DNA of 35,104 nucleotides from JBLHGU01 sp047615875 (lineage in GTDB: Bacteria; Pseudomonadota; Gammaproteobacteria; Arenicellales; CAJQKF01). Position numbers and translations under genes: made by a program. Shown piece by piece: positions 26,759 to 35,098 of the stretch. The number at the start of each line of letters is the position of its first letter. The first letter of the stretch is position 1. Location of the stretch: the NCBI GenBank assembly GCA_047615875.1, contig JBLHGU010000037.1, positions 1-35,104 of the forward strand. Direction: 5' to 3'. Below the pieces are notes generated by a model. The model did no database searches and was not told where the DNA came from. It saw nothing but the letters and a program-made list of their open reading frames with translations.

Positions 26759-26839
26759 CTAAGGCCTACTCCGTAAATCTTCTGAAATGTAACGCTGAAA
26801 TATCCGTTTTCGTCTCGCCAGCATAGAGCAATGTAAACT

Positions 26840-27076
26840 CTAATCATAAAAAATAATTATGATTATGTTGTCCTTTTTGGGTGCCACAATTGACCAATAA
26901 AGACCTTTCTTAACGCAGGGTAAACTTGGGGAATTTTCAAAACTCACCGCATAAGCCCGAAGATCAACCATCTCATTGAGAATATTTCTGGTTTCTTGAG
27001 TGCTCGCTATTCTGGCATGAAGGGTTTGATCTACCGGATACAGCCATTCTATTAGCAAAAAACATAACCAAGTCAT
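26840..27076 (-). CDS. Doubtful small protein with a hydrophobic N-terminus
   Basis: A 78-residue frame with GAAGAG five bases before the ATG, a reasonable ribosome-binding site. It begins MTWLCFLLIEWLYPVDQ and continues ARIASTQETRNILNEMVDLR. The end (NIIIIIFYD) runs through an AT-rich slip-prone stretch. Coding-like sense may continue in another frame (FTLLYAGETKTDISALHFRR), so it may be part of the same decayed unit as the relic downstream. No family recognised. Confidence 0.3.
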   Translation of the reverse strand: MTWLCFLLIEWLYPVDQTLHARIASTQETRNILNEMVDLRAYAVSFENSPSLPCVKKGLYWSIVAPKKDNIIIIIFYD

Positions 27077-27161
27077 TTCTCTTCATACGCCATATTCAAT
27101 CCTTTGACTTTACTTAATCACCTTTGACAGGATAGAGGTAAATAAGTCTACTGAGAGTGTG

Positions 27162-27314
27162 ATGGCAAAATCTATCAACGAGATTAGCGTCTCGTTTAGC
27201 AATAGGCTCTCATTCGTAGAGTCTCTTTTCGTACCTGAAGTGAAGGGCGTCGAGGTTTTTTTATTATTGGCTGAAAAGGTTATCCAACAAACGGATTTGT
27301 TGCCGAAAAGCTAG
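27162..27314 (+). CDS. Possible 50-residue protein
   Basis: An ATG at 27162 preceded by GAGAG opens a frame to TAG at 27312. The product starts MAKSINEISVSFSNRLSFVE and ends QQTDLLPKS. The middle (VKGVEVFLLLAEKVI) could form an amphipathic helix. It is the only coding-like plus-strand frame in this AT-rich stretch. No homolog is known to me; it could be chance. Confidence 0.3.
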   Translation: MAKSINEISVSFSNRLSFVESLFVPEVKGVEVFLLLAEKVIQQTDLLPKS

Positions 27315-27839
27315 TAACTGCAATTCATATTTCCTTTTTTCTTGTTCTGAGGATTCAGATAGTCTTCGCTCGGAGACAATTATCTGACGGATAAGACTAG
27401 AACGCTAAATCATTCTATTGAATCTGGGCAAAATACGTATAACTGTCATATCTAATGTCCCAACTCAATGGGTTTCTTTAGAGAGTGATTCTATTTTATA
27501 GAAATGACGGAAATTGGAACATCAGTCCCATATGACAAAATTTGTAAGTCAAAGCCTGCAAGGTATCAAATTTAGCCCGCCAATGAGCGCGAACTCTGAT
27601 TGATACCTTTTGTCGGTTCCACCTTAGGGTGTATTTAAATCAATGCGCAAGATTTAGGCCTCAATTGGCCTTATGCGCTAATGCTCAATTTATTGTGAAT
27701 ACCCTCGTTTTTCAGCGAACCTGTCTACTTCTCGTAAAGCAAGAGTCTTGAGGTGCGCCCAGGGGTTCTCTTTATGTCATTTTGCGGTTGTTGCACCACC
27801 CGAACCCACGATCACCTGTGTGGATTTGTTACACCACAG
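27315..27839. other. Gene-poor spacer downstream of the GST gene
   Basis: About 525 bp without a supported gene. A plus-strand frame at 27753 begins with GTG and runs antisense into the GST gene, so it is rejected. The only notable structure is a 10-bp inverted repeat listed separately. Confidence 0.4.
27560..27609. repeat. 10-bp inverted repeat in the spacer
   Basis: AAGGTATCAA (27560-27569) and TTGATACCTT (27600-27609) are perfect reverse complements separated by 30 nt. It may be a hairpin in a transcript reading through from the GST gene, or a protein-binding site. No flanking duplication or transposase is seen. Confidence 0.4.
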
Positions 27840-28565
27840 CTAAAAATTACTGACCCTGAAATCTGTCACATCAGATTGCCCCCCACCCCCACTGTATGGC
27901 AGGTAAAAAGCCACCAGTTTGTCCCTATAATCAGTATGATCGGTTGAGGTTGCTGCAAATGCTGAAGTCTCTATCATGGCCTTGTACCACCGATGATATC
28001 GGTTCGAGGTTTCGCCATTGATCGGCAAATTTAAATTGCGATAGTGCTCCATCAAAACTTTGACGCGATAGGCAAATGGAATCATGGAGATATCAACAGC
28101 GCCGATCTCGTGACCTGAAAAATAGGGACCTACGCTATGCATTGCCTCGGTAAGGGAAATTAATCCTGCTAGCATTTTGTCGCGATCTTCATCTTGAACT
28201 GAACCCAATTCATATTCCTTCAGGTAACGATAAAAATAGGGCACAACTCGGTTGTCGACATGATCCATCCAGTATTTCTGCTCGGCTCGTTGATTAGGGT
28301 TTGCAGAGAAAAGCGGCTTTTGGAGTGGATATAAGTCATCCAGGTATTCTAATATTCGGTTCGAGTCGAGAATCGTATATTCCTCAGCACTATTACCCGC
28401 TTGAAAAATCATAGGAACCATTGCCTCACCACGCGAGACCTCTAACCACCAGTCACTCTTGTGATAGGGATCAACCTCGACATATTCGAAATCGATTTCT
28501 TTGTTTAAAAGTGCTATCCAGGCTCGCTGGGCAAATGGACAATACCACGCACTATATAGTTTCAT
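27840..28565 (-). CDS. Glutathione S-transferase family protein (omega-like)
   Basis: A thioredoxin-fold N-terminal domain and helical C-terminal domain of 241 residues. It begins MKLYSAWYCPFAQRAWIALL: the CPFA motif at residues 9-12 gives a catalytic cysteine, as in omega-class GSTs, which reduce or dehalogenate substrates rather than conjugate them. EVSRGEAMVPMI supplies the cis-proline region (VP), and EEYTILDSNRILEYLDDLYP is the usual glutathione-gamma-glutamyl contact and end of the N-domain. GGAGAAGAA sits just before the ATG at 28565; the frame opens further upstream but overlaps the AhpD-like gene. It lies 40 bp downstream of that gene, so the two form an operon, probably for detoxification. 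Confidence 0.88.
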   Translation of the reverse strand: MKLYSAWYCPFAQRAWIALLNKEIDFEYVEVDPYHKSDWWLEVSRGEAMVPMIFQAGNSAEEYTILDSNRILEYLDDLYPLQKPLFSANPNQRAEQKYWMDHVDNRVVPYFYRYLKEYELGSVQDEDRDKMLAGLISLTEAMHSVGPYFSGHEIGAVDISMIPFAYRVKVLMEHYRNLNLPINGETSNRYHRWYKAMIETSAFAATSTDHTDYRDKLVAFYLPYSGGGGQSDVTDFRVSNF

Positions 28566-28605
28566 TTCTTCTCCCAAATTTGTACTGCGATGAAAGTTAA
28601 ACAAC

Positions 28606-29184
28606 TCAGGCGGAGGGATCATTCCATTTGTGTGTTGTAAATTTATTATCTAATTCGGTGTGGAATAAATGGTTCGTGTAGTTGCTAATCGTTTTAACCG
28701 ATATGGCGAGTATGATCTCGAGTATGTGGTTCTCGGTGTAACCGGACGATAAAAATGCCTCGACATCAGCCTGCCCGGGTAACCCACGCTTACTCACCAT
28801 TATTTTTGTGAAGGTACTTAGTGCGCCTAACTTCACCTCATCCACAGAAGCATCTGCTCGGATAGCTTTCGTTACTTCACCCGGAACTGCTGATACGGCA
28901 TCTGCCAGAAAACTATGGGCTGCCATACAATATTCACAACCATTTACATGGCTGATTGAAAGAAATACCACTTCTTGCTCCGCCGGGTTAAACCCTGATT
29001 TAGAACGAAATGCCGCGTATCCGTCCATATAAGTTTTTAGTAAGCCCGGAGAGATTGCCATCGCATTGTACATATTTGGGACAAAGCCCATTTTTTTCTG
29101 GGTCGCTTCGAGCAGTTCTTTCGCTTCAGGTTGGGCGCTATCTGTTGTTACTGGAGCCAGATTTATTTTGTATTCAGCTAACAT
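28606..29184 (-). CDS. AhpD-like (carboxymuconolactone decarboxylase family) protein
   Basis: A 192-residue protein of the AhpD/CMD fold. The redox motif is GCEYCMAAHSFLADAV (CxxC plus downstream His), typical of alkylhydroperoxidase-D-like proteins. Other family-like segments are PNMYNAMAISPGLLKTYMDG and SGYTENHILEIILAISVKTI. AGGAA is present upstream of the ATG. It is the first gene of a two-gene unit with the GST and divergent from the LysR gene. Likely role: thiol-dependent peroxide or electrophile removal. Substrate unknown. Confidence 0.88.
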   Translation of the reverse strand: MLAEYKINLAPVTTDSAQPEAKELLEATQKKMGFVPNMYNAMAISPGLLKTYMDGYAAFRSKSGFNPAEQEVVFLSISHVNGCEYCMAAHSFLADAVSAVPGEVTKAIRADASVDEVKLGALSTFTKIMVSKRGLPGQADVEAFLSSGYTENHILEIILAISVKTISNYTNHLFHTELDNKFTTHKWNDPSA

Positions 29185-29320
29185 GATTTTTTCCTAATAT
29201 TTAGTTTTTAAAATTCGCATGGTCAGATCCGGCATCACGACTTATCTTCGTGTCCCAATACTAGTCACAGGCCAGCAAAAACATTTTATGACGTTATTGA
29301 TTGAACAGTAATAATCGAAT

Positions 29321-29339
29321 TTGCATATTTGATGTGCAA
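29321..29339. promoter_or_regulatory. Palindrome in the AhpD/LysR divergent region
   Basis: TTGCA and TGCAA flank nine bases, giving a 19-bp interrupted palindrome about 45 bp upstream of the LysR start and 137 bp upstream of the AhpD start. It is a natural candidate for the LysR site that controls both genes. Inferred from symmetry and location. Confidence 0.5.
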
Positions 29340-29383
29340 TAATGAACAGCTACGAAAATTAAATTGTTGTATTGGGGGTAACA

Positions 29384-30259
29384 TTGAACTGGGACGATTT
29401 ACGCTTTTTCCTCGCACTATCCAGGAAAGGTACTGTCAGTGGTGCCGGTAGAGAGCTTGGTGTGAAGCACACCACGGTCGCACGTCGAATCAAAGCCTTC
29501 GAAGAAAGCCTGGGTAGTCGATTGTTTGACCATCGGCAGGATGGCTATGCCATGACACCGGTCGGAGAGAACCTATATCAACATGCCGTTAGCATGGAGC
29601 AGCATGCACAGGCGGTAGACCGACAGGTATTTGGGCTTGACGCACAATTAAAGGGGGGATTGAAACTGACTGCATCTCAGGACGTTCTTAGTCGCCTGAT
29701 CATCCCACAGCTTGGTCTGTTTAGTCGTAACTATCCAGGCATTGAATTACAGTTGCTCAGTTCGAGCGGATTGGCAGACCTTTCCGCCAGGCAGGCAGAT
29801 ATCGCATTACGTTTAACGCCTAAACCGCCCGATTATCTGATAGGCAAGAAAGTGTTATCACTGCGACACGGTATTTATGGCAGCAAGAAATACCTAAAAG
29901 CAAACCCAAGACCTAAGCACCTGATTTTATGGAATGACGAAATTGATCAACCTGAGTGGGTTAAGCAACACTTTCCACAGGCCAGTATTGCGTTACGCAC
30001 AGATGATGCAACTGCCATGTTAGCTTGTGTCAGTAATCATTTGGGTGTCGCGCGAATCCCATGCTATATCGGTGAAACAGCCCGTGATCTATATCGCTTG
30101 AACTTAACGCTAACGCCTTCGAACTGGGGTGTATGGGTACTCAGTCATGTCGATCTCAGGGACACCGCTCGGGTTCGGATCTGCCGAGACTTTTTGGTAA
30201 GTATTATCGAAAAGCAAAAAACCCTCATTGAGGGGCTGGATTCGCGCTATGTGGAATAG
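29384..30259 (+). CDS. LysR-family transcriptional regulator
   Basis: The N-terminal winged helix reads MNWDDLRFFLALSRKGTVSG, then AGRELGVKHTTVARRI, and the co-inducer domain begins near GLDAQLKGGLKLTA. Length is 291 residues. Both possible starts are TTG: 29372 and 29384. The second is preferred because GGGGG lies 5-8 bases upstream and the family typically begins at MNWDDLR. Divergent from the AhpD-like/GST operon and a likely activator of it, possibly responding to an electrophile or oxidant. Confidence 0.88.
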   Translation: MNWDDLRFFLALSRKGTVSGAGRELGVKHTTVARRIKAFEESLGSRLFDHRQDGYAMTPVGENLYQHAVSMEQHAQAVDRQVFGLDAQLKGGLKLTASQDVLSRLIIPQLGLFSRNYPGIELQLLSSSGLADLSARQADIALRLTPKPPDYLIGKKVLSLRHGIYGSKKYLKANPRPKHLILWNDEIDQPEWVKQHFPQASIALRTDDATAMLACVSNHLGVARIPCYIGETARDLYRLNLTLTPSNWGVWVLSHVDLRDTARVRICRDFLVSIIEKQKTLIEGLDSRYVE

Positions 30260-30505
30260 AGATCTATTCAGTCCTTAAATTTTTTACGCTGCTTGAGGAT
30301 AATCGCGAAGGATGAATTGGAAAACGCTTTCCTCAGACATTACAATCCAAAAGCTGACATAGACACTCGGACTGTTCATCCCCATACCGTTCAGGGATAA
30401 CTCATTGAATTGCAGGAAAAATAGTGCCCAGGGGCGAAATCAACTCGAACCTCGTTCCGAGTTCGCATTCGGCACCGACAAGGGGGTTTTCAATCGCGGT
30501 ATTGG

Positions 30506-30697
30506 CTAATCAGGACTACCTTCATTGGTAGGAATTTCATGAACTATTTTTCCATTGATAGAGTAAACAACCGAGGTGCCGTTCTGTCGCGCAATCTCTC
30601 TGACCTTTACACCTGCACGCCTCAATGCAATTTCGGCATTAGCTAAATCGGAAGACCTTGCTATAGGATTTTCGTTAGATATATCTTGCTTGACCAT
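30506..30697 (-). CDS. Small hypothetical protein, 63 residues
   Basis: MVKQDISNENPIARSSDLAN, then AEIALRRAGVKVREIARQNG and TSVVYSINGKIVHEIP. GAGAGGA lies about 10 bases before the ATG, an excellent ribosome-binding site. The fold looks like a helix followed by a beta hairpin. It resembles small proteins of toxin or phage loci only in size. No family recognised. Located immediately downstream of the decayed nucleotidyltransferase pair on the same strand. Confidence 0.55.
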   Translation of the reverse strand: MVKQDISNENPIARSSDLANAEIALRRAGVKVREIARQNGTSVVYSINGKIVHEIPTNEGSPD

Positions 30698-30859
30698 TGA
30701 TTAGTGTCCTCTCTAATAATTTCCGGGTAGGTTAGCAGTGCGTTAACAATGCCGAGAAAGATTCTGACCTATCGTGAACACTGATTCCGGGAAATCAGCA
30801 AAAGCATTCATGTTCACACCAGAGAGAACTCGTCACAGCTGTTTTCCCATAGGCTAGGA

Positions 30860-31381
30860 CTAAATATCGATGACTGTCTTTTTAATCCAATTGGCCGACC
30901 TTTCCTTAGTTTCATCTGAAACTGGTAACAGATCTATACAGTGGAGAAAAATATCGGCGTCATAAATTTGTTCCATCAATAAAACTCAAACAAAATCGCG
31001 ATCCTTGTTACGAAAAGCCGAAAGTTTGCAAGCCGCCAAATCGTGTACCTCCAGGCAATAACCAGTATTCCCCGTGTGTTGTTATTTTTGACCTGATGCG
31101 TTCGACCTTCCCACCCTTTCGGTAATTGTGCGACTCCGATTGAAACTCCCTGTACATAAAATCCATGCGTTTTATGAAACTGTAATAGCTCCCCAAAGCA
31201 CCATTGATAGCATCCACTTTTTCAGTCCGGTTTTTAGGTTGGACATCCACCGATGTCCTCAATTCTGGGGGAGCATTGGGATGCCCTCCCAATATCGACT
31301 GAGACCCAGAATACGAAGCTCATTATCATTGGAGACATCACAGGCAGCCCGTATTGCGTGCTTTAGTTGATTACGTGTCAT
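30860..31381 (-). pseudogene. Decayed DUF6036-type nucleotidyltransferase gene
   Basis: Reading begins at an ATG at 31381 (MTRNQLKHAIRAACDVSNDN, then ELRILG). It shifts frame near 31308 to GSQSILGGHPNAPPELRTS, with NRTEKVDAINGALG. It shifts again near 31195 to FHKTHGFYVQGVSIGVAQ and LPKGWEGRTHQVKNNNTRG. It shifts near 31068 to GYCLEVHDLAACKLSAFR and NKDRDFV, meets TGA at 30986-30988 (probably from CGA), then reads VLLMEQIYDADIFLHC to TAG at 30860. The order GSQ...PPELRTS, then CLEVHDLAACKL...RDFV, matches the DUF6036 nucleotidyltransferase-fold family as I remember it. The ATG overlaps the preceding stop by ATGA, so the two genes formed an operon. Confidence 0.75.
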
Positions 31382-32310
31382 GGCAAGATCTCCATTATCC
31401 TCATCATCTTGTCTCTTTCGTCGTCATTTAGTACCGCGAGGAATGGAGAACTCTGCCTAAGTCTCTGCGCACGCAGAGTTTCGGATACAAAAAAGTCCTT
31501 TATTCGTCGTACGGAGTAACGAGTAAGTATGTCTTGCCATTCTCGAAGGTCGTGTGACGCAGAACCATGGTCATCTTCTAGCTGATAATCTAGATATCGT
31601 GAGGCCCGCTTGATCAGAGAAGGATCTCGCTCTAAGACTTTTACAATAGTATGGCTGTATCGTGCCGCCCTTTCGTCTCGTTCGCCATGTGTGCTTCCTC
31701 TACTGGATATTCCAGTGTCTATGTATCCAGCTATTAACTCGGCTCCTTTCAAGACATCCTCAGGGACATCGGCCTGAGAAAATGTGCGAATCTCTACCGT
31801 TAGATCAAATTCCGACTCTACGCATCCTTACCTGGTCACCGAGGTATGACAAAGATCTTGAGTCGCTCCGTATTCCTATTTGTAACGGTTTTCCAACTTG
31901 CGTTGGCGGTGAATCAATCCATGCCGCCTGAATTTCAGGGAGATTCTCTAGTGTCTGGTGTATTTTGACTTTCAATTCTTGATAGGGTTTGCTTTCATTT
32001 CGAAAGAGTTCCTGAATGGTGCCTGTAATCGGATCTGATTCTCGAAGAACATATCGCAGGGAAGGTTTACCACCCACCTGCTGAACGTAACCCGTCTTCG
32101 CCATTTTCGCTAGAGCCCTTCAAGCATCTGCCAGAGTTAAACCGATCTTTTCGGCTGCCTCGGATACGCCTATTGAGCCGATAACTTCTTCAGCAAGCAC
32201 ACGCACATTAACCGTACGTTTGCTGCCGCACCAAGCAATTCATTTAAGGGGAATCGAGTGGTATTTTGTTCAATAGCGATGGGTCTAATATATAGAACCT
32301 GTAGTTTCAT
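31378..32310 (-). pseudogene. Decayed HTH/nucleotidyltransferase-like regulator gene
   Basis: The frame starts at an ATG at 32310 (MKLQVLYIRPIAIEQNTTRF, PLNELLGAAANVR) and shifts near 32210 to VRVLAEEVIGSIGVSEAAEK and IGLTLADA. It meets TGA at 32120-32122, continues RALAKMAKTGYVQQVGGKPS and LRYVLRESDPITGTIQELFR to about 31830, then shifts to VESEFDLTVEIRTFSQADVP and runs to TGA at 31378. The N-terminal winged-helix/HTH is visible (SVSEAAEKIGL-like segment GVSEAAEKIGLTLADA, YVQQV), followed by a domain with AWIDSPP...LQIGIRSDSR and FDLTVE resembling a nucleotidyltransferase-like fold. Rebuilt length is about 310 residues. Could be the antitoxin-like partner of the downstream gene; this is inference. 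Confidence 0.7.
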
Positions 32311-32467
32311 ATAAGATATTTTAGTATCGATTTCTATACTATTAAGCGCACATATAAGAAAATTCTAGTTGTGCTTCCTGCTGTTGAATGACATAGAATT
32401 TTGACCCAGCTGATTTGGATTGACCTTATTCTCCTATAGTTTCCTCCCATCGTGTATCCACAGACGT

Positions 32468-33394
32468 TTAGCACGGTGCCTTTTCCCATCTTGCCATTTC
32501 ATGATTGAGTGAAATCAACTCGACCAATTCGTTTTCTATCACCTGCATCAACAGTGTTTGTGGACGTTTGTTTGACACCACTAACGAAACCTTGCGCCCG
32601 ATCTCCGGATCAACAATTCGACACGCACTGAATTCATCGCGCAGTACGTGACTATAGACACCCGCAAACGACATGATGGAATAACCCTGACCTTCACGAA
32701 TCAAATGCAACAAGGCATCTTGTGAATCAACTTCCATCACAACATTAGGAACTATTCTCGCCTGCGCGAATGCCTGGTCGATAATTCGCCGAATGTCACC
32801 CATAGCAGGTAATAACAGTGGAAGTGTAGATACCTCCCTCAATGAAATAGAAGTCTCGGGTGCAACCGCAGAATTCCCACCAACCAGATGAAGTTGTTCG
32901 CTGAACAGCAGTCTACAGTTAAAACTGGATAGTCCCAGCTCGTGGGTCACGACGCCGACGTCTGCATTTCCTGCGGTGAGCTGATGAGGGATATCGACGC
33001 TATAGGCCGACATCACACGTAAGTCCACCTGTGGATACTTCTCGCGAAAGCGTTTGATCAAGGGCACAAATAGCACATGACCAGTGCTGTCCGGCATGGC
33101 TACGCAGACTTTACCGACCAGCTCCCCGCGTGAAGCTTCGAATTCGTTTTCGATTAAATCGAAGTGGCGGATGATTTCATTGGCATGTCGGTAAAATTGT
33201 CGCCCCGATTCAGTCAGTTGCACCCCGCCCCGGCCTAGTCGGTGAAAAAGCTCGACACCGTAGTGTTTTTCAAACTGGCGGAGCAAGCGGCTCATGGCTG
33301 GCTGCGTCATCGATTGCTCGAAAGCAGCAGCCGATACACTACCGTTCTCGGCAATCGACAATAACGCTCGTAGTTGACGATAACTGATATCCAA
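32468..33394 (-). CDS. LysR-family transcriptional regulator
   Basis: A 308-residue regulator. The winged helix is MDISYRQLRALLSIAENGSV, then SAAAFEQSMTQPAMSRLLRQ; the co-inducer domain starts near ELVGKVCVAMPD. No Shine-Dalgarno sequence is obvious before the ATG, but the 102-bp divergent gap to the cupin gene fixes the start. It should control the cupin-dioxygenase unit. Co-inducer unknown; a quaternary amine would fit the dioxygenase family. Confidence 0.9.
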   Translation of the reverse strand: MDISYRQLRALLSIAENGSVSAAAFEQSMTQPAMSRLLRQFEKHYGVELFHRLGRGGVQLTESGRQFYRHANEIIRHFDLIENEFEASRGELVGKVCVAMPDSTGHVLFVPLIKRFREKYPQVDLRVMSAYSVDIPHQLTAGNADVGVVTHELGLSSFNCRLLFSEQLHLVGGNSAVAPETSISLREVSTLPLLLPAMGDIRRIIDQAFAQARIVPNVVMEVDSQDALLHLIREGQGYSIMSFAGVYSHVLRDEFSACRIVDPEIGRKVSLVVSNKRPQTLLMQVIENELVELISLNHEMARWEKAPC

Positions 33395-33439
33395 TATTTA
33401 TACCATTTTCGATATTATTAAATGTATATCATGTGCATA

Positions 33440-33452
33440 GTTGTTATACAAC
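33440..33452. promoter_or_regulatory. Small palindrome in the LysR/cupin divergent region
   Basis: GTTGT-TAT-ACAAC, a perfect 5-bp inverted repeat with a 3-bp centre, midway in the 102-bp gap. Candidate LysR box from position and symmetry only. AT-rich runs around it could hold overlapping promoters. Confidence 0.4.
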
Positions 33453-33496
33453 ATCCGCGTTACCATCCGGTTTAACTCATTTTCAGGATTCAGCTC

Positions 33497-33901
33497 ATGC
33501 CCAACACCGAACAAACCTTTTGCACCAGTTTCGCTGACAAAGCAGAATTTGACGGCGGTCTGCGCGGTTATTTTGAATACCGCGATCTTGGCATCAACGA
33601 AGCCACTAAGGGTAAGTTTCATGCCGCGATCAGCCGCGTCAAATCGGGTCATGACGGCGATCTGGATATCCGTACAACTGGCATGCATCGGCATTTGTGC
33701 GATTTTCAGATGTTTTATGTACTAAAGGGGTGGGTCACGATGTTCTACGAAAACGAAGGCGAAATGACCTTCCGCCCTGGTGATTGTTGCATGCAGCCAG
33801 CCAGTATCGTGCATAACGAAATTCAATGTTCGTCTGATTTTGAGTGCCTTGAACTTTACTCTCCTGCGATGCACGACACGGTGGTTGTTGACGAGGCCTA
33901 A
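33497..33901 (+). CDS. Single-domain cupin protein
   Basis: A 134-residue beta-barrel protein. Metal-binding His are seen in GMHRHLCDFQ and the later IVHNE; the first cupin motif continues MFYVLKGWVTMFYENEGE, followed by MTFRPGDCCMQPASIVHN and CLELYSP. AGGA precedes the ATG at about 11 bases. Three bases separate its stop from the next gene, so the two are cotranscribed. May be an accessory dioxygenase, isomerase or ligand sensor for the same pathway. Substrate unknown. Confidence 0.88.
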   Translation: MPNTEQTFCTSFADKAEFDGGLRGYFEYRDLGINEATKGKFHAAISRVKSGHDGDLDIRTTGMHRHLCDFQMFYVLKGWVTMFYENEGEMTFRPGDCCMQPASIVHNEIQCSSDFECLELYSPAMHDTVVVDEA

Positions 33902-33904
33902 CCA

Positions 33905-35098
33905 GTGCATGCCTCTGCAGCACAAAAAGATGCCAATCTGACAATCGACCAGCAAGACGAAGGCCTGACCGTGACCTGGCCAGATGGCAGCAGCCGATTT
34001 TTCCACTACGTCTGGCTGCGAACCTGTTGTTTTTGTACGCAATGCGGCAGTACCTACACCGGTACATGGACGATGCAACCCAGTGATGTGCCACTGGACA
34101 TCAAACCACTACAAGTCGATAACCAGGATAACGAAAATCTTGTTATCACCTGGCCCACCGACGGACATCGCTCGACCTATACGTTTTCGTGGCTATTAGA
34201 AAATGCCTACCAAAAACAGGATCGCATAGGTCGCAAACACCATCCGATTTTGTGGCATAGCAATATTTCAACTAGACCGCCATCTATCGATTTTGGGCAG
34301 GCAAAGAACAGTGCAGAAGGTTTGCTGGAATTATTGCGCCAGTTACGCGACTATGGTTTCGTGGTGGTTCGCAATGGTCCGAAAAAAACGGGGGGCGCTG
34401 AAATCGTTGCGAATTTAATCGGGGAACTGGCCGATGCCGCTTATGGCAAATTGTTTGACCTGAGCCCCGGTAAAAATCAGGTCACCTTCGGTAATACCAT
34501 GAATGCTGTGCCGCCCCATACCGATGAAGCCTATCTATACTCTCCCCCAGGAGTGAATATTTTACACTGCGTTCGCCCCGTCGATGAAGGTGGTGAATCG
34601 GTGCTGGTTGATGGTTTTTACCTCGCTAATCAAATGCGTGAACATCATCCCGCAGAATTCGAAACACTGACGACCCACTCGTATCCCTTTCATCGCATTG
34701 TTCCCGATGATGGTGTCTATCAACGCTTGCGTGCCAAGGTGATTACGCTGGACGATGATGGCGATGTTGCAGGCTTTCGCTATCACACCCGAACGCTGGC
34801 CCCACTGGATGTTGTGCCTGAAAAGGTTGCCCGTCTCCATGCTGCGACCAGTAAATTAAGTCACCTAATGTTAGAGCCGGCTAATCAGGCCTGTTTTAAG
34901 CTCGACGCTGGTGAGGCTGTGTTGTTCGACAATCATCGGGTGATGCATGCGCGTAAGGCATTTAATGATCCGAATCGTCATTTACAAATCTGCAATATTT
35001 CACGAGAAGCCTTTCATTTAAAACTCCGACTCACCGCATATAAAACTGGGCATACCGCAGAGGCGGATCAAATTCTTTCCGCGGGTGTCTCCGGTTAA
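33905..35098 (+). CDS. Gamma-butyrobetaine hydroxylase-like Fe(II)/2-oxoglutarate dioxygenase
   Basis: Member of the TauD/BBOX-TMLH family, which hydroxylates trimethylammonium acids such as gamma-butyrobetaine (to carnitine) or trimethyllysine. The start is GTG at 33905 with no in-frame ATG nearby. The N-terminal zinc-binding domain is intact: WLRTCCFCTQC (Cys42, 44, 47) and His88 in DGHRSTY, as in human BBOX. The Fe ligands are PPHTDEAY (His205, Asp207) and His348 in DNHRVMHAR. Arg358 (NRHLQ) suits 2-oxoglutarate. Length is 397 residues, the usual size. With the cupin and LysR genes it makes a catabolic or biosynthetic unit that may continue to the right of the window. Confidence 0.93.
   Translation: MHASAAQKDANLTIDQQDEGLTVTWPDGSSRFFHYVWLRTCCFCTQCGSTYTGTWTMQPSDVPLDIKPLQVDNQDNENLVITWPTDGHRSTYTFSWLLENAYQKQDRIGRKHHPILWHSNISTRPPSIDFGQAKNSAEGLLELLRQLRDYGFVVVRNGPKKTGGAEIVANLIGELADAAYGKLFDLSPGKNQVTFGNTMNAVPPHTDEAYLYSPPGVNILHCVRPVDEGGESVLVDGFYLANQMREHHPAEFETLTTHSYPFHRIVPDDGVYQRLRAKVITLDDDGDVAGFRYHTRTLAPLDVVPEKVARLHAATSKLSHLMLEPANQACFKLDAGEAVLFDNHRVMHARKAFNDPNRHLQICNISREAFHLKLRLTAYKTGHTAEADQILSAGVSG

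Noticed and set aside
27753..27947. 64-codon plus-strand frame at the 3' end of the GST gene.
   Set aside because: GTG start and antisense to the conserved GST C-terminus.
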